A stretch of 64,000 nt of DNA, from NCBI RefSeq assembly GCF_030867095.1, contig NC_081824.1, forward strand, positions 53,168,882 to 53,232,881. The letters are read 5' to 3'. Source of the DNA: Alligator mississippiensis. Taxonomy: Eukaryota > Chordata > Crocodylia > Alligatoridae. Position numbers and translations under genes: made by a program. Numbering within the stretch: the stretch's first letter is position 1; each line of letters starts with the position of its first letter. This document shows, piece by piece, positions 1 through 11,457 of this stretch. Below the pieces are notes generated by a model that was not told where the DNA came from, searched no databases, and saw only the letters and a list, made by a program, of their open reading frames with translations.

Positions 1-453
1 GGTAACACCATGAAATTAATTTAATTAATTACTCCCAAGCTAGTTACAACCTTTCAAATGTCTGAACATTTCCCAGGTAATAGTGAGAGAACAATTTATT
101 TGGGAATGGCAGTTAATTCAGACTGGTTTTGATCTCATCACTTGTATTATCCCAAGCATATTTGATCATTCTTAAATCACATTTATACTTTGTTAAAAGA
201 GATGGCAATTGAGTAAGAGATCAAGATCCATACTTATCTTGCACTATCTCAGAGATATCTTATGTATTCCTTGCTTAAAGTCTGCAGCCCTTGGTGCACC
301 GATGTCCTGGAGCTTCTATGAGGTTCCAGTGCCTTTTCTGCTCTCCTCCTCCTTTTGCCATCCCCAAACCTCAGAGAATCACTCAATATGGACCTGCTGT
401 GGTGGTGGGGCAGTGTGGGCAGTAGTAGACCCATACCAATTTCTTTTGCATTA
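1..453. other. Left flank, no gene seen
   Basis: AT-rich, apparently single-copy DNA. Short open frames overlap on both strands but show no recognisable motif. I see no repeat, RNA gene or regulatory element that I can support. Confidence 0.5.
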
Positions 454-1429
454 GGAGTTGTGGCAGTGCACCTATGGTGCTTGCCACTTTAAGGGTGGGG
501 GCAGACATCTGACAGGTACCTGATTAAGATGACCATTTTCAAACAAAGGTCAGCTAGGTAGAGACAGCAATTAGCTGCTTGCAGCCAAGGGAGCAGTACC
601 ATCCGGCTTCCTTGTGATGTAGAAGATCCTGGAGGTAGGAGCAGGAGCTAGAGACATGGACTGGAGACTCCTGGTCCTGGGCATGACCTAAAACTGCACC
701 CTGCCAGGATATGGAGGCCTGGTGGGACTCTCAGTGGCATGGCAGCTCCACTTAAATACCAGGACCGCTCACCTCCCCAGTGAAAGGCAGGTAGGGGTGC
801 CTTAATGACCCCAGCCCCCACTATACTGTGGGTATGGGGGCCAGGCACAGCTACAGCCACCTGAAACTGCAGGGGTGAAAGACCTCAGAGGCCCCAGGGA
901 GGGGATAGTTGTGTAGCCCCAGAGACAGGGAGTGGTAGTGAGGGCCCTGACAAGGGTTCAATAGGGCTGAGGTTCAGTCTGAAGGGCAGCTCAGAGGGTG
1001 TCCTGAGTAGGGCTGTGGGATGGCCAGAAGCACAGCACATGGGCCAACCCCAGATGATCAAGTTGTAGGATAGGAGAATCCCAGTGAGGGGCTAGGGCAG
1101 AGTTAGCCCTCAATTCGGTGAAACGGCTGGCTACTACCCAAGTGAGGGTCATGGGAGAGGCCCAAAATATTGCATGTTACCACCCAAGGCATGATTCAGA
1201 TAAACCTGATGGCCTACAGGGCCACCCAAGGGAGCAGGGCAGAGTGAAGGGTGCACAGTATTATGTGGCAGGAAAGAGACCCTGTGAGAGAGGGTGGAGT
1301 GCAAGAGGCCCCAGTGAGAGGGGGTGGTATGAGTGTGTTGCCCTGTGGGATCAGGCCAACTATCAGGATCACAATATTGTGCTGTTAGACAGGATGGCGT
1401 AACACAATTGCACATATACAAACACACAA

Positions 1430-1589
1430 ATCAATTAGGTGCATACACACACACACTACCAGCTTAGGCACATACACATTCAAACCAGGCTAGGCACATG
1501 CATACCTATTACCAATTCAAGCACATACACTATACACCCCAAAATTTAGACACAGATCACTAATTCATATATCATGCACACAATGCCAT

Positions 1590-1622
<33 letters not shown>

Positions 1623-1810
1623 ACTCAGATACACACATGTTCAAACTAACTAGTCTAGGTTCATGCATACCTATAACCAGTTTAAGCCATACACACTACA
1701 CACTCCAAATTTAGACAGAATCAGTTACCAGTTACCAACACCAGCACATCCAATACACATACGTGGATTACTAATTTATATACCACACACACATACACAA
1801 TGATATCTAT
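1430..1810. repeat. CA-rich tandem duplication, period about 165 bp
   Basis: Two diverged copies of a CA-rich unit lie head to tail; for example GCATACCTAT occurs at 1500 and again at 1665, each followed by an AAATTTAGACA-like block. A (CA)n run of about 22 bp sits at 1590-1611. It lies within the DNA interrupting LTR-A1. It is probably an expanded microsatellite-derived minisatellite; no coding meaning is implied. Confidence 0.7.
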
Positions 1811-1813
1811 ATA

Positions 1814-1814
<1 letters not shown>

Positions 1815-1888
<74 letters not shown>

Positions 1889-1889
1889 A
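1815..1889. repeat. (CA)n(TA)n(TG)n compound microsatellite
   Basis: An uninterrupted (CA) run at 1816-1840 passes into (TA) repeats and then a (TG) run at 1862-1888. Because CA and TG are complementary, the whole tract is one large palindrome. Reading frames across it give His-Thr or Cys-Val repeats that are artefacts. Confidence 0.95.
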
Positions 1890-2299
1890 TTCACTAATTT
1901 ACACACATACCACCCACCTACACATACACACAGGTGAGTTCCTCAGTTGGGTGATGTGTATGTATGTATGTGCTTGGTGTACTTGGGATACCTGGGGAGA
2001 AGTTAAGGTAAGAAAGTAGAAGTATAGGGAGTGAAAGTTGCTAGAAATGAAAATCATTGGAACTGGGATTAGTACTGGTAGACTAGAGGGGCCTGGGCTG
2101 AAGAACTGAGGCTCGGGGGTAACTTTAGGTTAAGTGATCTTAATTGATTGATTAAAAGACAATGACTAAAGCCTGCAGAACAGGGAAGCATGCTGGCACA
2201 GAAGCTGGGACTGGAGCCAGAGCTACAGGGGAGCTGAAATGTAGGTGGAGAGGGGAAAATGGGACTAAGGGAAAGTGTGGATGTTAAACAGGGGCTCTG

Positions 2300-2755
2300 G
2301 GTGTGGGGAGCCAGAGGATGGCTCCAGGGCAGCTAGAGAAGTTGCAGGGAGCAGCAGTAGGTGCTGGAAGCTGGAGAAAGGCTCCAGCTGCTGGAGAAAA
2401 CTGCAGGACAGCTGAGAGGAGCTGGGAAGCTGTAGGAGGTGGGGTAGAGGATTACAGAAGGTGCGGGGGGAGCCTGAAAACAGAGAGACGGACAGCAGGA
2501 AATCACAGCAAAAGCAGCAGGTGGCAGGGCATCAGGAAAGCAGAGAAAGGCAGCAGGAAGTCACAGGGAAAAGGCAGTAGGAACAGGGGAGGCTGAGAGG
2601 CAGCAGGGACAGCAGGAAAGCAAGGAGAGGCTGAGAGGTGGCAGAAAAGGGGAGATGGAATTGGGAGGAGATTGGGAAACTAGCAGAGAGGGTGGGGACT
2701 GGAGCTGAGAGAGAGAGAGAATGAGGCTGGAATTTAAGATAGGGGAGAGACTGGG
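2300..2755 (+). repeat. Purine-rich degenerate minisatellite
   Basis: A strongly purine-biased top strand made of variants of GGCAGCAGGAAATCACAG and GGCTGAGAGG-like words, spaced irregularly at about 40-50 bp, ending in a (GA)n run near 2708-2720. The 97-codon frame across it is compositional. It adjoins the downstream end of LTR-D, so part of it may be internal sequence of that element; I cannot prove this. Confidence 0.6.
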
Positions 2756-2759
2756 ATTC

Positions 2760-3388
2760 AGTAAAACATGACCCAACTCAGGGTTGCAAGTGACAGTGGT
2801 TTTATTGAACAAGGGAGATGGTGACACAATGTCAAATTGATTCCCTTGCACCCACCCACACACAATGGCAGCAGGGGTTAGAGAGGCTTGGTGAAGCGGC
2901 TGAAGTCCACTGAAGTCCAGGAGGAAAGAGAGAGACAGAGAGAGACAGAGAGAGTCCAAATTGTAAGAGGAGGTGTGCAGCTAATATCTACCTATCCAGG
3001 CTGGAAAGTGGGTCTTTGTCCAGTAGATGTTGTCCAGAGGGGCGTCACCAGCAGGGCCTCTGGGTGAATAGAGGTGTGTGGCATGGTGCTGGTCCAGATG
3101 GAGAGGGTGTCCCCCTAGGTCTGTCTTTACTGCCCCTTTTTATAGGGGCAGACTTTGTATGACCCTAGTGACAGGAGGCATGCCCAGGCAAGGGTCAGCC
3201 CCTGGTGTACTGAGCATGTGTGCTCCATGCAGGGATGTCTTGGGTGTCTGTAATGGTGGGGTACAATGGTAGAGTTGCTGGTTCTGCAGGGTCTTTTGTT
3301 TTTCAAATGCTGGGTTCTTGTCTCTGTTCCTGGGTGAGGTCCGTGGTTTCTGGATGAATCAATGTGAGGTGACGGCCCAGTTGTTACA
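2760..3388 (-). mobile_element. LTR-D, minus-strand LTR inside LTR-A1
   Basis: Read on the minus strand it starts TGTAACAACTGGGC at 3388, has a TATAAAAA box at 3144-3137 followed by a GC-rich leader, and an AATAAA polyadenylation signal at 2806-2801. That order and spacing is what an LTR shows. The 3' boundary is uncertain (about 2700-2765) and I found no convincing target duplication. It lies within the DNA interrupting LTR-A1 and so inserted later than, or together with, that insertion. No retroviral frame is adjacent. Confidence 0.6.
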
Positions 3389-3887
3389 GATCATTCAGTA
3401 GAGGCCTGCTACCATTGTATTTCAATCATTCCCAATCATTCTTATTAATCTGGGAACCAGTTGACATGAGAGGGGTACGTGACTCATACAGTTGCAACAT
3501 GGGATGCCCAGGCAGAAGACAGAAGATGGAGGCTTGGCATATAAAATGGAAACTTGACATGACTTTGGTTCACTTACAAACACAGGACTAAACCATACAA
3601 TATCCATATGAAACAATAAAAATCAATATGAAAATGATAATAATACAATATACAACAGTAAGAATCAATACAAACCTAATAATAATACGATATAAAACAG
3701 TGGATATCCAAAACCAAAAACTTGCTACCAAAATAAAAATGTTAAAGCTTATCCTAAGTCTGAGCTCACTTATATTTATCTATAGGGAATAGAGAGGGAG
3801 AGAAAAAAGTCAGAAATGGTTGGGGAAAGGGGAGGGACTGCATTTTAAAATAAAATAAAAAAAAACAACTGGGGGGTTTGCTACAAG
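3389..3887. other. AT-rich remainder of the LTR-A1 insertion
   Basis: Contains repeated AATAATAATACRATATAMAACAGT-like phrases (for example around 3640 and 3680) and ends in an A-rich tract near 3850. It is absent from other family-A copies. I could not classify it. Confidence 0.4.
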
Positions 3888-4169
3888 TGTGTGAGTGAAT
3901 GAGACCTACATAGGACTAAGTTGGCCTGGCTTTAGGCCAGGAGCATAGTGACATACTGGATGCCATCTGTGGGCCACAGTGTAGGGATAGTATGAAGCCA
4001 TGGATAGCACCCCCTGGCATCAGGAGATGTAATGGGCAGCTTCCTGCATTATACTACCAGTTATGGGAACAGCAAAGTCATGGCAGAAGAGACTGGGTGG
4101 ATTGCCGCGTAGACAGGTGGGTAAGCCAACTTGAGACTCAACCCTTAGCTTGTCCCCTGTCACAGGAGT

Positions 4170-5465
4170 ATTTCTATAGATTTTTTTTAAAATGTTGTTT
4201 CATATGACAAATCAGTTATGAATTCTACTGGGTAAAGCCCAATAGCCAACTTCCAAATTTCAACTGAACATGGACTTGAAAGAGTCAGCTGTGTGGCTTT
4301 ACCACCTTGTTTCCAGACGCATCAGTCTGAGGCTTCAAATCTGTGGCAGGCATCCTATGTGCAAGCCATGGTCCCAGAGACCTTGGGGGTCAGTTGCCCT
4401 CATGTCTCACTTGCTCCTAGCCAAAAGGTTGGGAAGCAAACTAGAGGAAAGCAAGCAATAATTCCCCCATTGCCATATAATTGTGAAATCTAATTTTGAG
4501 CATTTGTGAAAACTCGCAGGGGTCAGCCTGCCCAGAGTGCAAGGTACAGGCCTCAGTCTGGGAAAACCACTTTCTTGATTATGGTAGCTCCCTTGCCAGG
4601 TAAGTATTTCTGAAGAACGGTGCATTACATCTGCCAAATAAACTGGTAAGAAAGAGGTCCTAGAGCAATAATGACTAAGACATACATTTTTTCATCAGGA
4701 AAAGAAATAATTGTGAACATGCTCCTTCTAAGAGCAAACGAGGAGACATATCAACCAGTGCCTTGGGGAGATGACCACATAATCATCAATACTTGCCATT
4801 ACAGAGATGATGAGAATGAGAAAATCTCTCAATAGAACTTATAAAACACACTACTTGGGACAAAAGCACCTCAAAAAGCCACAAAGCTTATAGCAAAGGG
4901 AAAAAAAAATCATTTGTATTTACTGATAGTATTTTGGCCTTTGATCATAGAATCACAAAACATATGTACAAAAGAAAGCATATGATAAAATGCCCAGATG
5001 CACTATACCTGGCTCTTCCTCTCCCTTTTAAGAAGCCACTGGGATTGCAATTTAGGAATAAGCTGGCACCTTGCCTTTTCCAATTGCCCTTACTTTTGTC
5101 CCACATACTCCCTGATAATTAAGCAAACATATTTACTTAAGGTATATTATTCTAGTATTTGAAATAGAAATTTGATTTAATTCTGTTTTAGGGTCTCAGG
5201 CTTGTCCTCATTTCTGCTGGTGTATATTAAGAGTAACAACTAAAGTCAATGGAGCTAAAGTGGTGTAAGCAAAAATATATCAGTCTCTCAGGGTCCAAAG
5301 TGAGTCTACACCGAGTATATAAACATTCATATACACTGAGATGTACAGACTACAGTTAGCTTGGGAATTAAATCAGCAGAAGGTACTGCACCGGTTACAT
5401 CCACCAGAAAATGAGGCATAGATGTGCCTACACTGCCTTCATAGGAGTGAGAGCAGTGTAGTTTG
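4170..5465. other. No gene seen
   Basis: AT-rich DNA with only short frames lacking recognisable motifs. Nothing further is supported. Confidence 0.5.
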
Positions 5466-5469
5466 AGAT

Positions 5470-5620
5470 CCTGAGCTAGCTTTAAATTATCTAGCTCAGG
5501 CACTAGAAGCAGTCTAGCCACAGCAGCAAAGCTGAGCATGGGCTAATATACCCAGTCTCCCCATGGGTTTTTACAGTTCTATGCTGTTGCAGCTAGACTG
5601 CTTCTGCTACTTGAGCTAGC
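5470..5620. repeat. Nested hairpins, MITE-like
   Basis: CCTGAGCTAG (5470-5479) is the exact inverse of CTAGCTCAGG (5491-5500). A larger imperfect pair brings 5491-5525 against 5582-5619 (CTAGAAGCAGTCTAG-like against CTAGACTGCTTCTGC-like). The structure resembles the terminal part of a palindromic MITE; target duplications were not found. Confidence 0.6.
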
Positions 5621-8190
5621 AGGTTTAAAAGTCCCCCTGAGGAACTGGATGACAGCAGGCAAATGTCAGAACTGGATCAGAGTTGAATTGAGGAAATCTT
5701 TATTCCATCTTGTTTCTGTACTGTCAAATAGGAAATCCACATTCAAGAAAAGAAGCACATAAATTTTCTTTGGCTGCATGACAACTATGTTTTCATCAGC
5801 AGACAAGTATTTTTTTTTTAATTTAAATAAAATATTAAAGAAAGAAACTCCTTTATTGATTGGTACTAAAATTATCAGAAAATTTTCTCTCTAAAAATGT
5901 GACAGAAGATACAAATATCACCTTTGAGAAAGTGGGGCATGAGCTGTTCAAATCAGGCTTATAATGGGTAGTTGGTTATCTCTCTCAAAGTGGCTACTAT
6001 TATTTTATAACAAACTTCTTGGTTTAGCTGCCTAGTAATTAGGCTTTAAAGTTAATCTCCTAGTAATATGAATAGGGAGGGCCATATTTTCCTTGATGTT
6101 ATGGCATTGCTTCAGCTTATCTGTCTACAGTTAGATTCAAAACTAAATTACATAGATCCACAAATGTAGATAAATTTAACTATGAGACTTCAACAGACCC
6201 ACTCATGACATTAAAGTGCTTGCAGAAGCAGATCTCTCTCTCCTGTTTTTAACAGTACAGAAAAAAAAAAATCAAATCCACAATAATCAAGCACTGTATA
6301 TTGCTAACACAGTGAAGACAATATCCACAACTAGGAGTGCTACAAACATTTTCTTACTGAAACAGACAGTTTTGATTGTGTTATAGATAACAGAACCTGT
6401 GAGAAGAACCCAGTCTCATGCTCCTGTTCATATAGAAATATAAAATGATTTGTATTTGTAAACCAGACTAAACTCTTAGCTTAGATAGGTGATGCAAACT
6501 TCCTTAAAAGCCTCAAAAGCTTAAAAGCCTCACATCCTCAGAAGGGCTGTTCTATCATCTGCAATTCTTAAGTGTTTTTTGGATTCTGGTAGATCATCTC
6601 CCACATAATTCAAAATTTTCCCATTGTTACCTTCCATCTAATGCTCTTGTAAGACTGTCCTGATTCTCATTAATTTTTTATTTATATATTTTTCAATTTA
6701 TGTAATATACCTTTCTTCGTAAGTCGCAGTATCTATGTATAATGTAACCCCTCCCCCCCCCCCAAAATGCAAATCAACTTTTTTCAGAATGCATCAAGCA
6801 AACAGCACACTGTAAATTACTCCTATCAGGCAAATACCTGCAGGAAAAAAGAGGATGACTGAAATCCTTCCAGTGCCAACCTGACTTCCCTGGGAACGCT
6901 ATCAAGACTGAAGCAATTATTTTTGAACAAGATGCTAAAGGGCTTGATGCTGGTCAATGGCCCTGACAGGCATTCTCTCTAATTGCTATATCAGAGCTAT
7001 AGATGATTGTTTGACCTGCATTCTGGGTCTCTTTTATCCAGTGCTTCTAAAAGAAAAACAGAAAAATGCCAACTTGCCTTTGTAGCAGCTAATCATCCTA
7101 CTTCCAGTGCACATACATCTTTAGGATCAGACAAGCCCTATTAATATAAGCATTTTCAAATATATTCCTTTTAGACTTAATATCTTCCCCAACTTAAATT
7201 ATTTACTACTATTGGTATCCTAAGATGACTGCCAGTACAAAAGGTGAAGGATAGCTCTGCCAAGCTGAAGGCAATACTGGTATTAGTTGATACGATGCAT
7301 GATCGATGATGCACATTTTTCAAAGTGAATATAGCCATGTATTTACCAGACAATTGCTTTGTTATGTAGTTTGGGTTCCAGTCTTCATCCAGAGACCCTG
7401 GGATGTCTGCACACCACTATTAAAGAATTATAATCCTGTTACTATATTACCATAGCATGCTGGAGCCTAAACCATGGACCACATAACTATTGTTCTAGGA
7501 ACTGTATGAACAAAGAAAGGAGTTCTTGCCCGAAGAGCTTAAAACCTAAATAGAAGACAAGAGGCAAAGATTGATACAGGAAGATATGTGAAACCAGGGT
7601 TTCAATTGAAACCAATTAAACCAGGGTTTAACTGAAGTGTTGGATCATGTGATAGGCAATAATATAAGCACCTATCAACTTGAAGCTTTCTGCAGACATC
7701 ATGACAAAGGAGAGTTTTTTTAAAAAAGGATTTAAAAGACAAAAATGACCTGGTTTTGTGGCTGTTTACAAAACTAATTGCTTCAGTCTTCACATTGTTT
7801 ACAGGGAACTTCTCTGAGCATGATGGGAAGAATGAGAGAACATTGAACATTTCATAAGTGGGTGATTGAGGATGGCACCGTGTATTAATCAGCCACAAGA
7901 TCTTGCAGCTTAGTAGCAAATGAGGGATGATAGTGCGGGGAAGGACTAGAACATGAGGAGCCTTGAAGATGAAGGCAAGCAGTTAATGTTTGATGAGATA
8001 AAGAATTGGGAGGTGGTGGAGAGATACAGAGAAAGGAATGCTAAGGTTAAAGTGAGGAGATGGGTGTGTGAGGAGGCTGGGTGCCTGCTGGGGCTGGAGG
8101 TAGGGGAGGTGCCTGCCCCTCTAGTGGGGGAAGGGGATCTGGTGGTCTTCAGGGACAGCAAAAAGCTGCATGGGCAGCATGACTGGGGGT
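5621..8190. other. No gene seen; AT-rich with one C11 run
   Basis: Long AT-rich stretch with an 11-C homopolymer at 6753-6763. A minus-strand frame at 7602-7919 and others are short and motif-free. GC content rises after about 8040, leading into the minisatellite. Confidence 0.5.
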
Positions 8191-8194
8191 TGAG

Positions 8195-8385
8195 GGGGCA
8201 GGCTGTGGCTTGGGAATGAGGGGCACCAAGGGGGTAAGGGGTTGTGGATCAGAAGTGCAGGGCACAGGCAGGGCCAGATGGCTGCAGGTCAGGAGTGAGG
8301 GGTATCAGCAGGGATGGCTGGTGAGGGGGGCTGCAGGTTGGGAGTGAGAGGCACCAGCAGGGCCTGGTGGGTGTGGCTGGTCAAT
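8195..8385 (+). repeat. GC-rich minisatellite, about four units of 40-50 bp
   Basis: Four diverged units begin near 8201, 8240, 8280 and 8330, each a variant of GGCTGCAGGTTGGGAGTGAG followed by GGCACCAGCAGGG. The repeat ends close to the downstream end of the Myb/SANT-like relic, so it may be its 3' non-coding part. Confidence 0.65.
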
Positions 8386-8449
8386 AAAATTCGGCACTGC
8401 CTCTCACTTTCCTGTGTGTTGTGGGAGGGAAATCAGTCAGGCAGGGCGG

Positions 8450-9312
8450 AGCTCAGCCTAGCAAGGCAGGTAGGGGAGGGCGGGCAGAGGCAGGGAAGCT
8501 TGTTGGGGGATGGGGGTTCCTCCATGTATGCAGGGACTCTGGCTCCAGCTGTGTACCCTGGGGGTGGGCAGGAGAGCTGGCATGGGCACAAGTAACTGGA
8601 GCCACCTTTCCCCACTGGCTCACCTCCCTGTGAGGGACTTGGGCAAGGCAGTGTCTCAGGTGTCCTGAGTCTTTCCCTGCAGGTGGTGATGAGGTGCGGC
8701 TTCCAGTGGTATCCCAGGGTGCAGAGGAATGGCACCTGTCTGCCCAGGCAGTGGCCCCTTCTGGGAAGAAGCTGGAACTGCAATGCCTGTCCTGTCCTCC
8801 TTCGTGGGGCTGCTTGCCCGGAGTTGGTGTGGTAGTCATCAGCCTGGGTTCCTGGAGCTGTTAGATGAGGCTGGGGGCGGGGAGCATGCTGGGACCTGTA
8901 CCTGGTGCCCCAAAAGGTCCTCCCCTACTGATAATCACTGCCAGGTCCTGGTGGAGGCTCCGTCAGGATGCCCATACTATAATCTACCATGCAGCTGCAT
9001 TCAGGGTCCTGGGGAGCAAAGATGTAGTCCCACTGCCTCATAAAGGGGATAGTCCTGCAGGCAGCCCTGGACCAGCCATTGTGGTCCATAACCCGGACCC
9101 ACTGTGCCTGCAGGGCCTTGGACTTTATGCAGAACTTCTGTACTGACAGCTGGTTCCTGCACTCCCATGAGACCCACCAGGGCCTCATATATGTGGGCAT
9201 TGCAGTGTCCACCCCAGACAAACTGGCTCTGCAACTTGGGATTGATCCACAGTGCAATCAAGTCATCAGTCTCTCCCTGAGACCTGATAGGGCCATACAC
9301 ATCCATACACAT
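8450..9312 (-). pseudogene. Decayed Myb/SANT-like (trihelix) DNA-binding protein, transposon-associated type
   Basis: On the minus strand 9312-9160 encodes the first half of a Myb/SANT-like domain: an ETDDLIALW tryptophan motif and NAHIYEAL. A frameshift near 9160-9190 moves the second half (KSKALQAQWVRVMDHNG, then CRTIPF) into another frame that stops at 8925. An acidic/proline-rich open frame continues to about 8450. The pattern (W, then YE.L, then K.KAL..., then a Cys-Pro-Phe block) is that of Myb_DNA-bind_4/MSANTD proteins, which in vertebrates include domesticated and autonomous accessory proteins of PIF/Harbinger transposons. Two frames, no visible start, and the palindromic DNA upstream (9327-9643) argue for a dead transposon gene. 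A host-derived retrocopy is the alternative. Confidence 0.6.
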
Positions 9313-9326
9313 GCTCTGGAGTGGTG

Positions 9327-9643
9327 GGGTGCTTTAATTAGAGAAGCTCTGAGAGCTGCTCTAATTAAAGCACCCACAGTGTCACATGTATTCAGGATCC
9401 TACACTTCAAAATAGTGGCAGGGCTACTTTATAGCTCATTTGATGAACTTTAGTTAAAATGCCCCTGCCACCACTTTTAAATTTGAGGATGCTGAATACA
9501 TGTGATGCAGAGGCTGCTGGAGTGCACTAATTAGCACACTCCAGCAGACTTGATTAATTGAGCCTGCTTCAATGCATGCTAATTAGCACGTGTTGGAGTA
9601 CAACTCTGGCACATGTATAGGATCCCTAGGATCCTATACATGT
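9327..9643. repeat. Ladder of four palindromes (MITE-like end region)
   Basis: Four successive inverted repeats: 9327-9343 with 9359-9375 (17 bp, perfect); 9382-9423 with 9461-9505 (long, imperfect, both ends ACATGTATTCAG-like); 9515-9546 (TGCTGGAGTG against its inverse); and 9611-9625 with 9629-9643 (15 bp, perfect, 3-nt loop, ACATGTATAGGATCC). It abuts the Myb/SANT-like relic, as terminal regions of DNA transposons do. No target duplication was identified. Confidence 0.8.
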
Positions 9644-9649
9644 GGTGTT

Positions 9650-10008
9650 GGTGAGGACACCATCATGGGTCCTTCAATGGCTTGCTGGGGCTCTCTGTGT
9701 GCCTGCTGGACAAGGGCACAGTGTGTGGGAGATAGCTAGTGGTAGGGTTGGCCCCAGGGGGCCAGAACCAGGTTCTGTGGGCCTGCTACAGCCAGCACAG
9801 GGCCACTGCTGTGAGATGCAATGTCCAAGAGCAAACAGCAGTTAGCACAGGCCCCAGGGTCAAGCCAGGGGTTTAAAGGCCAGATTGGGGTAGGCAAAGA
9901 GCTGTCCCAGCCACAGGGCTGGAGAAACTCTGAGCCCCACGGCTCTGGGCCAGGCAGGAGCCTGGCCTCCCTGGTGATGTAGCCGACCAGGATCAAATTT
10001 TCTCTCAG
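9650..10008. other. No gene seen
   Basis: Moderately GC-rich sequence with short motif-free frames; nothing further is supported. Confidence 0.4.
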
Positions 10009-10203
10009 TCAGTGTCTACATGTGCACTACTGTGCAGCACCTGCTTTGCAGTTAGTTTATTACCTGCATTTATAGGTAGTAAACTAACTGTGCAGTAGAC
10101 TAATTTACTAAGCAGTAACTGCCTGCACGTGTAGACAGTGATGGTTTGCTGTGCAGTAAATTATTCTACTACTCAGTAAAGCATCTTGTGTAGATGCACC
10201 CTC
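10009..10203 (-). mobile_element. MITE family X, copy X1
   Basis: Near-palindromic element. The arm at 10009-10068 (TCAGTGTCTACATGTGCA ...) folds on 10074-10141 (... TGCACGTGTAGACAGTGA), with the inner words GTTAGTTTATTACCT and AGGTAGTAAACTAAC paired. On the minus strand it starts GGGTGCATCTACACAAGATG. Two related copies occur in this window (X2, X3). It is a non-autonomous DNA transposon by architecture; the superfamily is not established. Confidence 0.7.
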
Positions 10204-11010
10204 TGAGAGCATGAATGGGGCCTAATTAGCGCATAAGTCTTAGACTGTCTCTCTGAACAGGAAGAACATCACCTTTCCCTCAGTGAGTTATTTCATCTTC
10301 CATTTTGCATAGTGCAACAGATGCACAGCATAACACGATCAGGGTTAGCTTTAGCTTGCCAACTACACACACTCAAAACCTTGCCCACACCAATAACATC
10401 TTGAAGCAATAAACACAGGTTGGTCTCTGCTGGGATTCAGGGGCATGAGGATCAAAAAAATTCTAAAGGTTCCAGAAAAGCACACAGAAGAAAGTTGTGT
10501 GTAAACAAATTTTAAAAGCATCACACATGATCTCAGTAGATAACTAACAGGGCTTGTCACTGGCCAAATTCCTTCATTAGTTTCCCTCTTCCACTGAATT
10601 TTATTCTAGTCCCATTTAACTGTAAAAAGAAACAATACAAATCAAAGTTAACACCAATTCTAGCAACGGATACAACTCACAAGATAAACATACTGCACTC
10701 CACTGAATGCAGGCACAGCACAGATGTTTGGAAATGCTTGACTGATGAGAAATAGATTTCTTGGAACTACTCCATCCTGAACGAGTACAGATTGGCCAGG
10801 CACTTAAAGTTATAGCTCAGAAAAGCCATATATTTTCATATTGTGACATTTCACAGAAGTAAAATATTTTCCATGAATTGTTGAGTTTGCATTCTCTTGA
10901 CCAGCTCCCAGAAGAAAACTTCTGTGAGGACTGGCCATTAGTTACTTACTTTTCCTTTGTTTAGAAGATTTTAAAATGTCATAAAATCCTATCATGAACT
11001 TTCTAGGTAG
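10204..11010. other. No gene seen
   Basis: AT-rich, short frames only; nothing supported. Confidence 0.5.
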
Positions 11011-11018
11011 GTATAGAT

Positions 11019-11457
11019 CAGCGGTTTCCAACCTTTTTAAGTAGGAGATCACCTTTGGCATTAAAAGGAATCCAAGATTTACCATGCACCTCTGCCACCC
11101 CCCACCCCCACCCAGCAAGTAAGTCTGTGGGGAGGGAAGGGGGGAGGGGGGCAGATTGAGGCAGAGGGAGAAAAAATTATTTGGGTGCACACCTCCGCAG
11201 CAGGTAAGTCCTACCCGGCCAGGGCCCCACTCAACTTACCCCTGCTCCTGCCTCTGCAGTACTGTCCCTCCCTCAATCTAGTCTCTGTCCCTTCCCTCCC
11301 CCACAGACTGATCTGCTGGCTGGAGCACATGCGTGAATGCACGCAGGCACTCAGGCCCCAACCCCAGCCTCAGATCAACTCCAAGAGGGTACAAGATCTA
11401 CCACAAGAAGCTTGGAGATCTATCAGTGGATTGAGATCCACTGGTTGGTGACCACTG
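11019..11457. mobile_element. hAT-like MITE with 8-bp target duplication
   Basis: Terminal inverted repeats CAGCGGTTTCCAACC (left) and, inverted from the right end, CAGTGGTCACCAACC. Flanks GTATAGAT (11011-11018) and GTCTAGAT (11458-11465) match at 7 of 8 bases, the duplication length of hAT transposons. The CAG start and the downstream GAGATCACC-like word are typical of vertebrate hAT elements. The interior holds C- and G-rich runs and no transposase frame, so it is non-autonomous. Confidence 0.85.

Larger units (their letters stand above)
459..4164 (+). mobile_element. LTR-A1, solo LTR of family A, split by about 2.5 kb of inserted DNA
   Basis: Begins TGTGGCAG and ends CTGTCACA, the inverted TG...CA ends of a retroviral-type LTR. 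It is flanked by a perfect 5-bp target duplication, GGAGT at 454-458 and 4165-4169. The 5' part (459 to about 1340) and the 3' part (about 3888-4164) each align by eye with the uninterrupted copy A3; the DNA between has no counterpart there. All four family-A copies share a TGCCACTTTAAG-like block near the start, a leader with a GGTAAG-like motif, and a GTCATGGCA-like block near the 3' end. Five-base duplications fit gypsy-type or class III ERV (ERVL-like) integration; which is unresolved. No gag, pol or env frame is present. Confidence 0.85.

Noticed and set aside
1721..2019. Overlapping open frames of His-Thr and Cys-Val repeats
   Set aside because: Produced entirely by the CA/TG microsatellite; open on both strands.
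8195..8385. CRISPR-like array
   Set aside because: Units are diverged and contiguous with no unique spacers; the genome is eukaryotic. It is a minisatellite.
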